A DNA stretch of 64,000 nt from Dethiobacter alkaliphilus (GCA_016841605.1 JAENYV010000007.1:1-64000), one strand, 5' to 3'; positions 21,962-30,053 are shown, counted from the stretch's first letter. The notes: generated by a model from the sequence alone, not told the origin. A program made the numbers and translations.

Positions 21962-22990
21962 TTATAATTTACTTTGGAACAATATTGCTTTACCAAGTAC
22001 CCGGATATCTTTGAAATCTTCCTCTGTATAATATTTTGGTTGATACTTACTATTTTCCGGTTTTAAGATAACACCTCCATCATTTTTATAAAATCTCTTC
22101 AAAGTTACTTCATCATCAATCATAACTGCAGCGATCTCCCCATTTTCTACCATAGGCTGTTTTCGTATAAATACAATATCTTCATCATGTACTCTTGCAT
22201 CAATCATGCTGTCACCTTGAACTTTTAAACAATAATCAACATGTAGATTTTCATCAACTTCAACGTAATATTCGCATGGTTCTTCAGCAACATACATCGG
22301 CTCACCAGCAGCGATCTTACCAAGCATTGGAACTTTTTTAGACTTGTAAAGGGGGACATTATTAACTGAAGCGCTAAAATCTTTTCTATCATTTTTTGTT
22401 ACGTTACCAAGTTCCGGGTACCAAGTAACTTCTTTATATTTAACATTACTTTGCCATTTTTCAATTGTTATTTTTTGAATACGCCAATAATCAATAGTAA
22501 CTCTTGTTCTTGAATCCCAAGTTGATATTATTGCAGGACCGTCTAAATCTGCCGGCCAATCAATTTCCCAAACCACAAATAGACTAAGATCGTAAAGTTC
22601 AACATTTGTTAAGTTTTCTTTATTTGTCAAGTTTAACAAGTAATGTAAAGTTTCATTTGTATAAAGAGTTTCATCTGTTTCGATATCAGCAAGAATTCTT
22701 TTTTTAATATATTCATTAATGCTCTGATAGCTGATTAGCATTTTCATAGCTGTAACGCGAATTGAGCATTCAGCTTCTTTTTGTGTTTTAAAAGGCGTTT
22801 TTCCTAGTAAATAATCTGTTAGCACATTAAAAAAATTTGCTATTTTAACCAACGTTTTAAAACTAGGCTTACGTGCGTTGGTTTCGTACATTCCTACCAT
22901 TGAAGTTGAAACCCCAATAATTTTAGCAAGCTCTTCTTGCGTCATTTTTTTTGCATTTCGTAAATCTTTTACTTTATCACCTATTAACAT
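21962..22990 (-). CDS. Phage repressor, HTH plus S24 self-cleaving peptidase
   Basis: A 342-residue CI/LexA-type repressor that holds lysogeny and is inactivated by RecA-stimulated self-cleavage. A helix-turn-helix occupies about residues 3-60. The C-terminal S24 domain has a cleavage site KIAAGEP (A-G at 228-229), catalytic S261 (VQGDSMIDA) and K298 (VTLKRFY), with the family's usual 37-residue Ser-Lys spacing. Between them lies an unusually long linker of about 140 residues with several Trp residues. The ATG at 22990 is preferred over the one at 23017 because GGGGTGG precedes it. Confidence 0.92.
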   Translation of the reverse strand: MLIGDKVKDLRNAKKMTQEELAKIIGVSTSMVGMYETNARKPSFKTLVKIANFFNVLTDYLLGKTPFKTQKEAECSIRVTAMKMLISYQSINEYIKKRILADIETDETLYTNETLHYLLNLTNKENLTNVELYDLSLFVVWEIDWPADLDGPAIISTWDSRTRVTIDYWRIQKITIEKWQSNVKYKEVTWYPELGNVTKNDRKDFSASVNNVPLYKSKKVPMLGKIAAGEPMYVAEEPCEYYVEVDENLHVDYCLKVQGDSMIDARVHDEDIVFIRKQPMVENGEIAAVMIDDEVTLKRFYKNDGGVILKPENSKYQPKYYTEEDFKDIRVLGKAILFQSKL

Positions 22991-23017
22991 TTTTATCTTA
23001 ACCACCCCTTTTACCAT

Positions 23018-23075
23018 TTATCACTATTAGTATTATAACCAATAGCAATAATTTATTCAATACAACCATAAGTGA
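23018..23075 (-). promoter_or_regulatory. Leftward repressor promoter with two operator sites
   Basis: Read on the minus strand, TTGAAT (23060-23055) and TATAAT (23037-23032) are separated by exactly 17 bases, a near-consensus sigma-A promoter for the repressor gene. One operator-like site (TATCACTATTAGTATTA, 23019-23035) overlaps the -10. A second, in the opposite direction (CAATACAACCATAAGTGA, 23058-23075), overlaps the -35. This arrangement allows autoregulation. Confidence 0.75.
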
Positions 23076-23130
23076 AAATTTAAGGTTTAATGAGCCATTG
23101 CAAGCAAATTAAAGATAACAGCTCTCAAAT

Positions 23131-23194
23131 TCTCACTATTAGTATTAATTCCTTTTATTTAATGTTTGCGTAATACAACTATAAGTGATAGTAT
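23131..23194 (+). promoter_or_regulatory. Rightward early promoter with two operator sites
   Basis: TTGCGT (23166-23171) and TAGTAT (23189-23194) are 17 bases apart and would drive the early genes. Operator-like sites lie at 23131-23148 (TCTCACTATTAGTATTAA) and 23171-23190 (reverse orientation, TAATACAACTATAAGTGATA), the latter filling the spacer between -35 and -10. Bound repressor would block the promoter. Confidence 0.7.
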
Positions 23195-23221
23195 TTGACT
23201 ATGAGAAAGGGGGAAATGTTA

Positions 23222-23464
23222 GTGGCAAACCACATTACAAAATTAAGAAAAAAAGCAGGATATAATACAGTAAAAAAAGTTGCTGGAAAATTAAATATAA
23301 GCACCGGCATGATGTATCAAATGGAAGGTAATTACAAAAAACCAAGCCCTAATCTCGCTTTAAGGATGGCACACCTATTTAATTGTTCGCTAGAGGATAT
23401 TTTTTTACCCTACATTACAACTAATAGTGATATTAAAAAGGAGAAGAGCCATGTTAACTACTAA
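23222..23464 (+). CDS. Cro-like helix-turn-helix regulator
   Basis: An 80-residue protein with an XRE-type helix-turn-helix across residues 4-58 (ITKLRKKAGYNTVKKVAGKLNI, then STGMMYQMEGNYKKPS). It is the first gene of the rightward early operon, opposite the repressor, so a Cro role is likely. GTG 23222 is preferred because AGGGGG lies eight bases upstream; the ATG at 23216 is only two bases from it. The 3' end overlaps the next gene and contains a fifth operator-like site. Confidence 0.75.
   Translation: MANHITKLRKKAGYNTVKKVAGKLNISTGMMYQMEGNYKKPSPNLALRMAHLFNCSLEDIFLPYITTNSDIKKEKSHVNY
23415..23434. promoter_or_regulatory. Fifth operator-like site
   Basis: TTACAACTAATAGTGATATT resembles the reverse-orientation operators at 23058 and 23171 (shared TAC/TTACAACxA...AGTGATA). 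It lies inside the Cro-like gene, just before the ribosome site of the next gene, and could be a secondary operator. Confidence 0.45.
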
Positions 23465-23792
23465 TGGCATTATAACTACTGCACCAGAAAAGAACAAACA
23501 GACGGGTAGACTTTTAACCCAGCAAGACCTTGCTGAACGATGGCAAGTCACTGTCAGAGCTATTGAAAACTGGCGAAAAGAAGGATTGCTCCAATCTGCC
23601 AAAGGTGTTCCAGCAATACGGTTTACACCTGAATACATTGCTGAATTGGAAGGAATCGAACTAAAGAAAACATCACCTTTGCAAGTAAAGAGGCTAGAGC
23701 GAGAAATTGAAGACCTTAAAAAAGAAAATGAAACTCTTAAAGGTATCATATCGAAAGTTCTCGCTGAAACTTCTAAAGCAATTAATCTATGA
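23451..23792 (+). CDS. MerR/excisionase-like helix-turn-helix protein
   Basis: A 113-residue protein with a winged-helix motif near residues 22-60 (LLTQQDLAERWQVTVRAIENW, then the GVPAIRF wing) followed by a coiled coil (QVKRLEREIEDLKKENETLKG). Small proteins with this plan act as excisionases or early regulators. The ribosome site AAAAAGGAG precedes ATG 23451. The gene overlaps the end of the Cro-like gene by 14 bases. Confidence 0.65.
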   Translation: MLTTNGIITTAPEKNKQTGRLLTQQDLAERWQVTVRAIENWRKEGLLQSAKGVPAIRFTPEYIAELEGIELKKTSPLQVKRLEREIEDLKKENETLKGIISKVLAETSKAINL

Positions 23793-23807
23793 TTAAAACA
23801 ATGAGTT

Positions 23808-23835
23808 GAACTTCCCCAAAATTTTGGGGAAGTTC
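23808..23835. promoter_or_regulatory. Perfect 28-bp palindrome upstream of the antirepressor
   Basis: GAACTTCCCCAAAA is followed immediately by its exact reverse complement. It lies in the 63-bp gap before the Rha-type gene. It lacks a T-tract, so an operator or RNA hairpin near the ribosome site is more likely than a terminator. Confidence 0.6.
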
Positions 23836-23855
23836 AGTAAGGAGACTACACAGTT

Positions 23856-24605
23856 ATGACAAACAAGTTAGTTTTTCTCGACCCTGATAGCATTGAAGAA
23901 GAACCTTTCACAACCTCAAAGGTTATTGCAGAAAATGGAAAAGTTCAACATCATACCGTTACAAGATTAATCCAAACATACGAAAATGATTTAAAAGAAT
24001 TCGGAAGGGTTCGATTTAAAATCGACACCTTGCAGACAAAAGGAGGTTTACAAGAAACAAAAATCTACTGTCTCAATGAACAGCAAGCTACCTTGCTTAT
24101 AACTTACATGAGAAATACTTTACCTGTAAGGCAATTCAAAAAAGCCCTGGTAAAACAGTTCTACGTTATGCATAAGGAACTAAACAGCCGGAGAGTTACA
24201 CGCCAGATAGGTAAACAGGCAAGAGAAGCTTTAACAAATGCAATTCAATGCTTACCGGATAGCCCACATAAGGGAATGAAATATAAGCATTATACGGACC
24301 TGGTTTATAAAGCCGTATTCGGTAAAAATGCAAAGCAGCTAAGGGATGAATTCGGTATAAGCCGGAAAGATAACCTGCGTGACAGATTTACTGCAGCAGA
24401 GAATGGAAGAGTAGAAAAACTTGAACAGCAAATAGGTGCAATGATTGAGCTTGGTTATGATTACAAAGCAATTAAGGAAGCGATAAATAGAAAATACTTG
24501 CTTACTAAATCTGCACGAAAGGAACCCAGGCATGACCACTGCCGAGAAACTCACCAAAGACCAGATCATAAGAATAATTTCCAACCACGCCGAAAGAGCG
24601 CATAA
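23856..24605 (+). CDS. Rha-family antirepressor
   Basis: A 249-residue phage regulatory protein. The N-terminal 120 residues match the Rha domain (EPFTTSKVIAENGKVQHHTV, QTYENDLKEFG, and LNEQQATLLITYMRNT). The C-terminal part (residues about 125-225) resembles the ORF6C-type helical domain. The last 20 residues are basic and overlap a small gene in another frame. Such proteins favour lytic growth by countering repressor. Confidence 0.85.
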   Translation: MTNKLVFLDPDSIEEEPFTTSKVIAENGKVQHHTVTRLIQTYENDLKEFGRVRFKIDTLQTKGGLQETKIYCLNEQQATLLITYMRNTLPVRQFKKALVKQFYVMHKELNSRRVTRQIGKQAREALTNAIQCLPDSPHKGMKYKHYTDLVYKAVFGKNAKQLRDEFGISRKDNLRDRFTAAENGRVEKLEQQIGAMIELGYDYKAIKEAINRKYLLTKSARKEPRHDHCRETHQRPDHKNNFQPRRKSA

Positions 24606-24705
24606 AGGGGGCCTTAATAAGCCTACTAATTATACGACTGGCTACCAGAACGGCAAAGAAGATGCTTTCCGGGAGTGTGTAAAGATTTTGGAGGAAAACT
24701 TATAG
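24532..24705 (+). CDS. Small hypothetical protein overlapping the antirepressor
   Basis: A 57-residue protein I do not recognise. It begins MTTAEKLTKDQIIRIISNH and contains TGYQNGKEDAFRECVKILEE, so it looks helical and soluble. GAAAGGAACC precedes ATG 24532. Its first 74 bases overlap the Rha gene in another frame. Confidence 0.6.
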   Translation: MTTAEKLTKDQIIRIISNHAERAHKGGLNKPTNYTTGYQNGKEDAFRECVKILEENL

Positions 24706-24979
24706 CTAATTGACCAAGCATTGTTACCTCTTTTTTTTACCCTTCAGGGCATAATTTTCCTCTATAACCAATACAATGATAGATTAAGCAATTATTCCTC
24801 ATTCGGAAACAAAATTTTAGAAAGAAAGGATGTGAGACGTGGACATACTTAACCTTATGAGCGGAACATTATAATGTAAACCATTCGACCTAAAACGGAC
24901 GACAAACATTGTATGGTAACAAACTACTGGGAAGTGGCCGGCTATCGCTACAAGCCCAACTAAGAGGGAGGATTATGCG
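24706..24979 (+). other. Gene-poor gap after the antirepressor
   Basis: No convincing gene is present in these 274 bases. Two very short frames (a GTG at about 24840 giving 11 residues, an ATG at 24912 giving 16) follow possible ribosome sites, but they are too short to support. A TTTTTTTT run near 24730 could end antirepressor transcription, though no clear stem precedes it. Confidence 0.5.
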
Positions 24980-25144
24980 TTGCCAATAACCAAGGCGCAA
25001 GCTAAACGAAAACGCGAAAACCGGAAATTAAAGAGAGCGGGTGAAGGCTTAATTGCCAGAAAACACCCGCTCTTTGGTCACACCGATTTGACGCCGTATA
25101 ACGCATTTAAGATTATGGCCGGGCAGGAAATATTTTATAAATGA
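24980..25144 (+). CDS. Small basic hypothetical protein
   Basis: A 54-residue protein with a strongly basic N-terminal half (KAQAKRKRENRKLKRAGEGL) followed by HPLFGHTDLTPYNAF. TTG 24980 follows GGGAGGA by 8 bases; the ATG six bases upstream is in a frame that stops after four codons. The basic character suggests nucleic-acid contact, but no family is recognised. Confidence 0.5.
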   Translation: MPITKAQAKRKRENRKLKRAGEGLIARKHPLFGHTDLTPYNAFKIMAGQEIFYK

Positions 25145-25259
25145 GCGGAGAAGAGTAAGGCAAGGTAAGGTGAGGTGAGACTGAATACGAGGTCTGAATA
25201 GCCGGGAAGGGCTGTCAGGCTTTTTTAAATTTCACAAAAAGAAAGGATGTGACCAAATA

Positions 25260-25640
25260 TTGATAGCAGCTTCAATACAAAAGAAGCATGGCATTGCAAG
25301 TTTCAAAGGCACCAACTGGAAGTTTAGAGTCTACTTGGCCGAATTAACGGCAGCATGGCTCCGGGAGCAGATGATGCTTTGGAACCAACAAAGACTGGAA
25401 CTCCAGGAGCAACAACAAGTTCAGGAGCAGGAAAACCAGAGACTCCGGGAACAAGAAGAGGCCCAGGCTCGAAAAACAAAAGAACTTCAAAATCTAATTC
25501 AAGCAATAACCGATGCCGTGGAGAGCGGAAAAATGGTTTCCCTGGGGGATTACAAAATGGGAAGGCAGGTGAAAAAGCAAGCCGGGAAACAAAAGCTTAG
25601 CAAAGCACCAAACAGAAAAGCCGTCCTGCAAGACGGCTAA
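25260..25640 (+). CDS. Gln/Glu-rich coiled-coil protein
   Basis: A 126-residue protein. Residues 35-85 are a long coiled coil rich in Gln, Glu and Leu. The N-terminal 30 residues may be a small folded motif (KKHGIASFKGTNWKFRVYLA). The end is basic (MGRQVKKQAGKQKLSK). TTG 25260 follows AGAAAGGATGTGA. No known family; an early accessory role is inferred from position. Confidence 0.55.
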   Translation: MIAASIQKKHGIASFKGTNWKFRVYLAELTAAWLREQMMLWNQQRLELQEQQQVQEQENQRLREQEEAQARKTKELQNLIQAITDAVESGKMVSLGDYKMGRQVKKQAGKQKLSKAPNRKAVLQDG

Positions 25641-25721
25641 AATCGGAGAAGCAAAAGTAAAAAAAGTCTTAAAGAGATTATTAAGCAAATTATATCACGA
25701 AAGTGAGGAGAAAAGCAAGAA

Positions 25722-26057
25722 ATGTCAGACTTACCAAATGCATTTGCCGATGGGAACATATCGAACAGACCTGCACCAACAATGCGGCCCGGATCCTGGG
25801 AAGATATTGCAGAACCATTCCTTGAAAAAAAGTCAACTTTAAGAACGATGTTAGAACAAATTAAAACGCAACTTGATGAGTGCAATTCGTTATCTATGCA
25901 AATTGCGGGTACTCTTTTTAGCACGCCACCCGGGGGTAATGTTGCCCCTGGAGAAGCATTTCCTTCGCCGGGAAGCGTAGAAGCTTTTTTGCAAGATAGC
26001 GGCGAAAAGATTAGTGAGCTTCTGAAAATACTTAATTTTATCGCTTCAAAAGTTTAA
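25722..26057 (+). CDS. Hypothetical early protein
   Basis: A 111-residue, acidic protein with helical segments at both ends and a Gly/Pro-rich middle (TPPGGNVAPGEAFPSPG). Its ribosome leader (CGAAAGTGAGGAGAAAA) is nearly identical to that of the next gene, and both proteins begin MS, so the leader seems duplicated. Function unknown. Confidence 0.55.
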   Translation: MSDLPNAFADGNISNRPAPTMRPGSWEDIAEPFLEKKSTLRTMLEQIKTQLDECNSLSMQIAGTLFSTPPGGNVAPGEAFPSPGSVEAFLQDSGEKISELLKILNFIASKV

Positions 26058-26106
26058 TTTTTAAAAAACTTTATTCAAAATACGAAAGTGAGGAGAAAAA
26101 CAAAAA

Positions 26107-26607
26107 ATGTCAGTTACCAAACAGACATCTTCCAGCAGTTTAAGCAGGTCCATCCCGGCCTTGCTTGCCGAATACGAGACCAAGCTCATAAAGGATAGAC
26201 TCCTGAAGTATCCTTCCCAAATATGGGGCCAGAAAATTGCTGTCCGTCGTCGCAGGAAAGAATACAAAGATATAAAGCAGGAAATAAAGCTTATCGAAAC
26301 ACAAATTATGGCCGCTATAACCGCAGAGAAAAATCCTGCCACAAATAAACCAGTCTTCAGTAATGCAGAGGCCCGGCAGGCCGAACTTGAAAGAAGAAAA
26401 TCAAACATCGAACATTACAACGATATCGCGGAGAAACTTAACAAAGCCGAATTTAATATGACCGAAGAACAGGAAGAGTTGGAATTGCTTATAGATGAAT
26501 ACAAAGCTCACCTCTGCGTAGGCCAAATCGTAGCTGGAGAGGTTAACCTTTATACGCTGGTCAAAGAAGATCCTGCCGACAGCACTGGAAGCCCGGAACC
26601 TTTTTAA
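26107..26607 (+). CDS. Hypothetical coiled-coil early protein
   Basis: A 166-residue protein, largely helical with charged heptads (QEIKLIETQIMAAITAEK and ARQAELERRKSNIEHYND). The segment LLKYPSQIWGQKIAVRRRRK is basic and may bind DNA. It precedes a putative single-strand-binding-type gene and may belong with the recombination module. No family assigned. Confidence 0.55.
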   Translation: MSVTKQTSSSSLSRSIPALLAEYETKLIKDRLLKYPSQIWGQKIAVRRRRKEYKDIKQEIKLIETQIMAAITAEKNPATNKPVFSNAEARQAELERRKSNIEHYNDIAEKLNKAEFNMTEEQEELELLIDEYKAHLCVGQIVAGEVNLYTLVKEDPADSTGSPEPF

Positions 26608-26683
26608 TTAATAGGCTTTGCGAAGCTTATTTAATTAAAAGCTGAATCAAAAATAATCAAATTGAAAAGGAGAAAAAGACACT

Positions 26684-27508
26684 ATGGAAAACGATAAAAC
26701 CCAAGAGTCTTTGCCCGTCGAAACACGCCAGGATCCTGCCCAGGAAACGCTCCCTGCGACAAAACAAGAATCAACCTCTTACCTGGCCGAATATCAGAAT
26801 ATTAAAGGATACCATAACGGCTTTACTTCTGAAGACGTGAAAATCCCCCGTGTTACATTGATGCAAGCCCTTTCCGATATGGTTGAAGCGGAAGAGGCCA
26901 AAGCCGGAGAATTTATCAACAATGTCACTCTCGAAAATTATGGGACCGAACTGGAGTTTATTCTTCTGGCGTTGACCGACAGGGAGATTATTAAAGGGCG
27001 GTCTTATTTTGTGGACAAAAAGCTCCATTGTCAAAGCATAGACCGTATTACCGGCAAAGGTGATCCTGGTGGAGAATGTAACCTTTGCGAATACAGCGAG
27101 TGGGGACCAAATGGAGAAGCTCCTGAATGCCCAGAAAACTATACTTATTTAATTTATGTCCTTGGCACCGATGACGATCTGCCGGCAGGTTTAGTGCTGG
27201 GAAAAACCAGCATGAAAACCGCCAAAAGTTTTAACCTCTTGATTAAAGGTATGCTGAATTCCATCTACAAAGGAAAGAAGCAACCTTTCACCACAGTTTT
27301 CAAACTCTTTTCTGAAAAAGAGAAGAACAACAAGGGCAGTTATTACATCTACAAAATTAAAAAAGCCCGTTTCGCCAAAGATGAAGAACTCGCAGGGGCC
27401 AGGGAGCTTTATGAAGGCTTCAGCGGAACAAGTTTTACCGTTGAAATGGGCGGCGAGGAAGGCGAAATTGCTGATACCGGCACCGCAGTCAAAGAAGAGC
27501 CTTTCTGA
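26684..27508 (+). CDS. Phage ssDNA-binding-like protein with a Cys cluster
   Basis: A 274-residue protein. The N-terminal 40 residues are disordered and acidic. The region from KIPRVTLMQALSDMVEAEEA through NTVTL-like strands matches the plan of phage proteins annotated as ssDNA-binding or recombination mediators. A zinc-ribbon-like insertion (ECNLCEYSEWG...ECPENY) lies near residue 135. The tail is acidic with a terminal Pro-Phe, as in many SSB proteins. It is followed by a terminator and then the SbcC-like genes. The annotation is tentative. Confidence 0.55.
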   Translation: MENDKTQESLPVETRQDPAQETLPATKQESTSYLAEYQNIKGYHNGFTSEDVKIPRVTLMQALSDMVEAEEAKAGEFINNVTLENYGTELEFILLALTDREIIKGRSYFVDKKLHCQSIDRITGKGDPGGECNLCEYSEWGPNGEAPECPENYTYLIYVLGTDDDLPAGLVLGKTSMKTAKSFNLLIKGMLNSIYKGKKQPFTTVFKLFSEKEKNNKGSYYIYKIKKARFAKDEELAGARELYEGFSGTSFTVEMGGEEGEIADTGTAVKEEPF

Positions 27509-27574
27509 TTATACAAGGCTGCTACTTTTTTAATTATGTAAGGTAAGCCATCCTTAACCTCCTACTTATATATA

Positions 27575-27617
27575 GGCCGGGAGCTTTTATCCCCCTGGCT
27601 CCCGGCCGTACTTTTTT
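27575..27617 (+). terminator. Strong Rho-independent terminator before the SbcCD-like genes
   Basis: GGCCGGGAGC (27575-27584) and GCTCCCGGCC (27598-27607) form a perfect 10-bp stem around 13 bases, followed by GTAC and seven T residues. Confidence 0.9.
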
Positions 27618-27679
27618 TAAAAGAATTTCGATTCATGTTCGATTCGAAAAAACAAAATGAAAGGAGGCCCCAAAACAAT

Positions 27680-29314
27680 TTGAACTCCATAGAAAAGCTC
27701 ATCATAGAAAATTTCCAGTCACACCGAAAAACAATAATCGAATTCGCTCCGGCCGGGCAGCTAACTATTATCGTTGGAAAATCCCGGTCGGGCAAAACTA
27801 CTGCAATCCGGGCCTTGCGCTGGCTGTTCTACAACGATCCCCGCGGCGTAGCGGTGCCGTCAAAGGCAGTCACCCAGAACGTAAACAGTGACGAAAAATC
27901 AGGTTATTGCCGTGTCGGCGCTTCATTTATCCGGGTGACAGGGAAAATGGGAAGCGGCCATACAGTTATCAGGGAACGGACGGCGGCAACGAACCGGTAT
28001 AAAATCGTTACCCCGGGAAAAGAAAAGCCGGAAGTATTTGAAGGTTTTGGTGACGGTGTTCCCCCGGAAGTTCAAGAAATTACCGGCGTACGGCCAATCA
28101 GAATCGGCGACACAACAGTTAATCTGAACCTTAGTGAACAGCTTGACGGGCCGTTTATGGGGACCAAATCAATGACCTCTCCGGCCAGAGCGAAGGTCTT
28201 AGGCAAGCTCGCCGGAACGGAGGAAATTGATTATGCCGGGAAGACGTTGGGGACGGACCTGCACCGGCGAGAACAAGATAAGAAAAGGCTAAAGAAAGAA
28301 ACGGCAGACTTCGAAGAGAAGCTCAAAGCGTATGACTGGCTGCCAGAGATGAAAAAGAAAATTGAGGCGCTGGAAGTTTTGGCGGAACAGATTAAATCGG
28401 TTCAGAAGCGCTGGAGCACGCTTTTTGCTATGGCGGAAAGGGTAAGGCAGCTAAATGAAAAAATTATTAAAGAACAAGCCGTGCTTTATCGCTGGAGAGG
28501 GATAGAGCAAGCAGAAAAGTGCTTAGATACAGCAAGGCAAAAGAATAATCTAATTGCTGAAATAAATTCCAAGGATGAAGAGTTAGATAGGATTACAAAA
28601 AGCATTCTGCGTGCGGAATCAGTGCTTATTTTCTGGAATAACCTACCCCGAGCCGAAGCGTTGCTGCCGGGGATAGTTGCCGACCTGAACCTCAGAAAAA
28701 GTTGCGAAAGTTTTTCTGAGCGTCTATATGCTTATAAACAAGCGATGCAGGCTTGTCGGGAAGTTATTGGCAAGTATGCATATCTACCCTTCGTTGAAGA
28801 AAGAACAAAGCTGGCAAAAGAAGCAGCAGAAAAAACTGCACGCCTGCGCAGATTAGGAGCAGATTATGTTTATATCCACGAGGTTATCCGAGATAGCCAA
28901 AAAATTTTAGATAGGCTCAAACATCTGAAGGAAGCAGAGATTTTGCTCCACGAAGGATCCGCTCAGGAACAACGGTCGGAACAGATGAAAAGTTTATCGG
29001 CCAAATGGAGCGCTATGGACGCAGCAGTTACCGGAACGCAAATGGCAATAGAAAAACTGTCTGGGATAAAAGAAGCGGCGGAAAAAGTAGGCAACACAAC
29101 AAAAACGCAAGATGCTAAAGCAAAACTTCTTTCTCTGTCCAATGCGTTAAACCGTGCAAATAAAAATATTGAATACTGGAAAGACCATGCTGCACTTGCT
29201 GAAAACAACGTAGCCGAAATTGAAAAGGCATACCATGACCTGCTGCAAGATGCCGGCGTGTGCCCCCTTTGCGGCCAAGAAATTAAAAAATCGAATTTTA
29301 AGGAGGCTGTATAA
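27680..29314 (+). CDS. SbcC/Rad50-like ATPase, N-terminal half with zinc hook
   Basis: A 544-residue half of a Rad50-type SMC-like ATPase. It carries the N-terminal lobe with Walker A (IVGKSRSGKTT), the Q-loop region, a long coiled coil (about residues 180-520), and the zinc-hook CPLCGQ at the very end. The signature motif, Walker B and D-loop are absent; they occur in the gene at 30054. TTG 27680 follows AAAGGAGG and gives the canonical start NSIEKLIIENFQSH; an earlier ATG at 27635 has no ribosome site. It presumably pairs with the nuclease at 30707 for end processing during recombination. Confidence 0.85.
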   Translation: MNSIEKLIIENFQSHRKTIIEFAPAGQLTIIVGKSRSGKTTAIRALRWLFYNDPRGVAVPSKAVTQNVNSDEKSGYCRVGASFIRVTGKMGSGHTVIRERTAATNRYKIVTPGKEKPEVFEGFGDGVPPEVQEITGVRPIRIGDTTVNLNLSEQLDGPFMGTKSMTSPARAKVLGKLAGTEEIDYAGKTLGTDLHRREQDKKRLKKETADFEEKLKAYDWLPEMKKKIEALEVLAEQIKSVQKRWSTLFAMAERVRQLNEKIIKEQAVLYRWRGIEQAEKCLDTARQKNNLIAEINSKDEELDRITKSILRAESVLIFWNNLPRAEALLPGIVADLNLRKSCESFSERLYAYKQAMQACREVIGKYAYLPFVEERTKLAKEAAEKTARLRRLGADYVYIHEVIRDSQKILDRLKHLKEAEILLHEGSAQEQRSEQMKSLSAKWSAMDAAVTGTQMAIEKLSGIKEAAEKVGNTTKTQDAKAKLLSLSNALNRANKNIEYWKDHAALAENNVAEIEKAYHDLLQDAGVCPLCGQEIKKSNFKEAV

Positions 29315-29317
29315 CTC

Positions 29318-29569
29318 ATGACAATCGAAAATGCAAACGGAAATATTGCCAACCGTTTAAGTGTGCTGAAAAGCAAAATTGAGCAGGGCAAGGTTGAGAA
29401 AACCAGAGCAGAAACTAATTTAGAAAGCTTCACCAAGCAGCGGGATGAAGTTGTGGCCGAAATGGCCGAACTGGGCGTTACCCCTGAGTCTGTGGATGCT
29501 GAAATTGAGCGGCTGGATGTGGAAATTGAAGCAAACCTATCTAAGGCCGAGGAGTTGCTGAACGGATGA
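29318..29569 (+). CDS. Small coiled-coil protein in the split SbcC locus
   Basis: An 83-residue, almost wholly coiled-coil protein (LKSKIEQGKVEKTRAETNLE, then ESVDAEIERLDVEIEANL). It starts three bases after the N-terminal SbcC half. It could pack against the long coiled coil or regulate the complex; no domain is recognised. Confidence 0.6.
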   Translation: MTIENANGNIANRLSVLKSKIEQGKVEKTRAETNLESFTKQRDEVVAEMAELGVTPESVDAEIERLDVEIEANLSKAEELLNG

Positions 29570-29706
29570 AACTTCACATAAAAAACCAAACCGGTGATAC
29601 AATTGATTTTTGCTTAGGTAAAGGTGAATATTCTTTAAAACCGGACGAAAAAATCACTGTTGAAGCCCAAGATGAGGACTTCATGTATTTTGATGAAATT
29701 AGATAG
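29566..29706 (+). CDS. Tiny hypothetical protein
   Basis: A 46-residue acidic protein, KLHIKNQTGDTIDFCLGKGE then a DEKITVEAQDEDF segment. The ATGA overlap with the previous gene supports translation. It precedes the structured region at 29716. Function unknown. Confidence 0.5.
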   Translation: MKLHIKNQTGDTIDFCLGKGEYSLKPDEKITVEAQDEDFMYFDEIR

Positions 29707-29715
29707 ATGAAAATT

Positions 29716-29829
29716 TTGGCGGGAGCAGCGTGGAAAATCGCAGACATGCATAGGTCTGATAGGTAAAGTTAGGCTGCAAACTTGCCTGTCAAAAGCAGCC
29801 AGCCGGGGTAGCGACCGACCTCCCGCCAA
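29716..29829 (+). ncRNA. Candidate structured RNA with a pseudoknot
   Basis: A perfect 10-bp closing stem (TTGGCGGGAG at 29716-29725 with CTCCCGCCAA at 29820-29829) encloses two elements. One is a hairpin CAGAC/GTCTG (29741-29745, 29754-29758). The other is a long helix, 29758-29770 with 29779-29790, with a single bulged A and an 8-base loop. That loop (GGCTGC, 29772-29777) is fully complementary to GCAGCC at 29795-29800, which would make an H-type pseudoknot. No coding frame fits this stretch. Alternatives are a cis-regulatory element or a processed small RNA. No known family is recognised. Confidence 0.55.
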
Positions 29830-29943
29830 TTATTATTAAAAATCCCGAATGATAGACCCGGAGAAGCCCCACACTGTCCAGCCAAAAGCTGCGATAAGGG
29901 AGAGTGAAGAACCGGGGCGTTGCCGAGAAGCGCGGGATACATG

Positions 29944-30021
29944 CTCAGGGTGCTCGGCCACCCTGAGTCGGCACCGCCGGGGGTGCAATGACCAAGCCAG
30001 GCCGCCCGTGTCAGACCTGGC
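29944..30021 (+). other. Cluster of three perfect hairpins upstream of the second SbcC half
   Basis: CTCAGGGTG/CACCCTGAG (29944-29952 with 29959-29967), GCACC/GGTGC (29971-29975 with 29982-29986) and GCCAGG/CCTGGC (29996-30001 with 30016-30021) follow one another. Together with the element at 29716 they fill most of the 347-bp gap. A 70-codon frame from ATG 29849 crosses this stretch but lacks a ribosome site and looks accidental. Confidence 0.5.
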
Positions 30022-30053
30022 AATATTAAACGAAATAAAGGAGGCAATTCAAC

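Noticed and set aside
29960-29976. GAGTCGGCACC resembling the end of a tracrRNA
   Set aside because: Only a short chance likeness. There is no repeat array, no Cas gene and no matching anti-repeat nearby.
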